Shown piece by piece: positions 63,180 through 64,000 of a DNA stretch of 64,000 bases. Each line of letters opens with the position of its first letter. The stretch's first letter is position 1. The position numbers and the translations under genes are program-made. The DNA comes from Cylindrospermum sp. NIES-4074 (GTDB taxonomy: Bacteria > Cyanobacteriota > Cyanobacteriia > Cyanobacteriales > Nostocaceae): assembly GCA_003994795.1 (NCBI GenBank), contig AP018269.1:6612148-6676147 (forward strand). Reading direction: 5' to 3'. The notes below the pieces were generated by a model. The model searched no databases. It was given only the letters and a program-made list of their open reading frames with translations, and was not told the origin of the DNA.

Positions 63180-63252
63180 TAGGTTGGGTTGAACGAAGTG
63201 AAACCCAACATTCAGATAGGTTGTGTTGGGTTTCGTCCCTCAACCCAACCTA
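63180..63252. repeat. Palindromic MITE-like repeat (TAGGTTGGGTTGA ends)
   Basis: TAGGTTGGGTTGA (63180-63192) and its exact complement (63240-63252) are 13-base ends. Inside, GAAACCCAACA and TGTTGGGTTTC form a second 11-base stem. The whole is a 73-base folded repeat without coding potential. Confidence 0.75.
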
Positions 63253-63413
63253 CATTTAATTATAAGTATTTAACCGAACATGATATAACATCAAAGATAG
63301 CTTTGCCACCAAAAAACCATCCAAAAAGCCTGAAAAGAGTGTAAATTTGTACAGTGCCTCAGTTCTAATAAGGTATTAACCTCTAGAAATATAACTGTTA
63401 AATTACCAAAATA

Positions 63414-64000
63414 ATGAAGCAAATTTTACGTTGGCTAATTTTGGGCGGGACGCTATTTTTTTTAGTTAAAGCCTTGAAGGATCACTGGCTTGAGGTGACA
63501 GCTATCCGCATTGATGGAGTAGGATGGGCAATTTTAGCAACCGCTACAGGTGTAACTTTATTAGCACATATTTGGGCAGGTTGGATATGGACTTGGGTTT
63601 TGCGAGAATTAAATCAACCTGTATCATCTTCCCAATTCGTCCAAGTTTATTTAAAAACAAACATTGCTAAGTATTTGCCGGGTAATGTTTGGCATTACTA
63701 CGGGCGAATTGTAGCAGCAAAAAATGCAGGGATTTCTACAGGTGCAGCTACTTTAAGCGTTTTGCTAGAACCGTTACTTATGGCAGCGGCAGCTTTAATA
63801 ATTACCGATTTATTTGGTAGCCAAATTATTATACCTAATAGCAACATTGTTCTCCAAAGTCTGCAATTTTTGAGTTTAGCTGTGGTGCTTTTGGCGATTC
63901 ATCCTTGGTTTTTGAACCCGGCAATTCGCTTGCTGTATAAGTTGAAGAGAAAAAAATCTGATATTAATTCCCAGTCAAACGTAAGTTTAAGTATCGAACG
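63414..64000 (+). CDS. YbhN/AglD-type (UPF0104) membrane protein, 3' truncated by window
   Basis: ATG at 63414 opens MKQILRWLILGGTLFFLVKA, and the frame is open for 195 codons to the window end. Hydrophobic helices occur at about 5-20, 35-60, 118-135 and 152-168. VYLKTNIAKYLPGNVWHYYG is the family hallmark (lysylphosphatidylglycerol synthase membrane-region relatives), followed by RIVAAKNAGISTGAATLSVL. Such proteins are linked to lipid or polyprenol transfer; the exact role is unknown. Confidence 0.8.
   Translation, partial: MKQILRWLILGGTLFFLVKALKDHWLEVTAIRIDGVGWAILATATGVTLLAHIWAGWIWTWVLRELNQPVSSSQFVQVYLKTNIAKYLPGNVWHYYGRIVAAKNAGISTGAATLSVLLEPLLMAAAALIITDLFGSQIIIPNSNIVLQSLQFLSLAVVLLAIHPWFLNPAIRLLYKLKRKKSDINSQSNVSLSIE

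Overview
The window is chromosomal DNA of a filamentous, probably heterocyst-forming cyanobacterium of the Nostoc/Calothrix/Tolypothrix type. The evidence is the many GCGATCGC (HIP1) octamers, heptamer STRR repeats, two cyanobacterial phytochromes with Rcp partners, CP12, a HetZ-related protein, cyanobacterial DUF proteins (DUF4327, DUF751, DUF3177) and AT-rich spacers full of palindromic repeats. No tRNA, rRNA or CRISPR array was recognised.

Layout. 1-2210: the 3' end of a large cadherin-repeat/DUF4114 surface protein and a DUF29-like gene. 2593-6326: central carbon genes gap1, pyk, tal. 6607-16057: eight minus-strand genes with short or overlapping junctions that look like a natural-product cluster: KAS III, ATP-grasp, Rieske oxygenase, SyrD/PvdE-type ABC exporter, OleD-like reductase, metallo-beta-lactamase fold hydrolase, F390/PaaK-type adenylating enzyme and a GNAT-like transferase. 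16258-18159: a decayed GNAT gene and a GT39 mannosyltransferase. 18730-23502: CphA-type phytochrome, RcpA and a REC-histidine kinase whose 3' end is present twice more as downstream fragments.

23963-33772 is the most interesting accessory block. A plus-strand export operon (transposase-type HTH protein, cNMP-C39 peptidase-ABC exporter, HlyD adaptor, parvulin) faces minus-strand genes for two double-glycine leader peptides, an 8-cysteine protein, an APH-like kinase and a HopA1-family protein. The kinase plus HopA1 pair is the Ser/Thr dehydration machinery known from class V lanthipeptides and thioviridamide-type peptides. Both putative cores lack cysteine, so a dehydrated, non-lanthionine exported peptide is the simplest reading.

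34129-42895: housekeeping and regulatory genes (trmB, a metallophosphoesterase, a FIST protein, CP12, DUF3177, cbiD, guaA). 42906-45170: two related MITE-like elements and a complete IS630-family element (43311-44375) inserted at a TA in the 3' end of a Uma2-family gene; the displaced tail is readable on the other side. 45261-50697: a CphB-type phytochrome, RcpB and a four-PAS hybrid kinase form one operon. 51137-55166: a response regulator, a CDF transporter, small cyanobacterial genes, rbfA and DUF751. 55335-56642: a Dam-family methylase convergent with a PD-(D/E)XK protein, a candidate restriction-modification pair. 56947-64000: a HetZ-related gene, a Sua5/YrdC gene, larC, two lipoproteins, a small membrane protein and the start of a YbhN/AglD-type membrane protein cut by the window edge.
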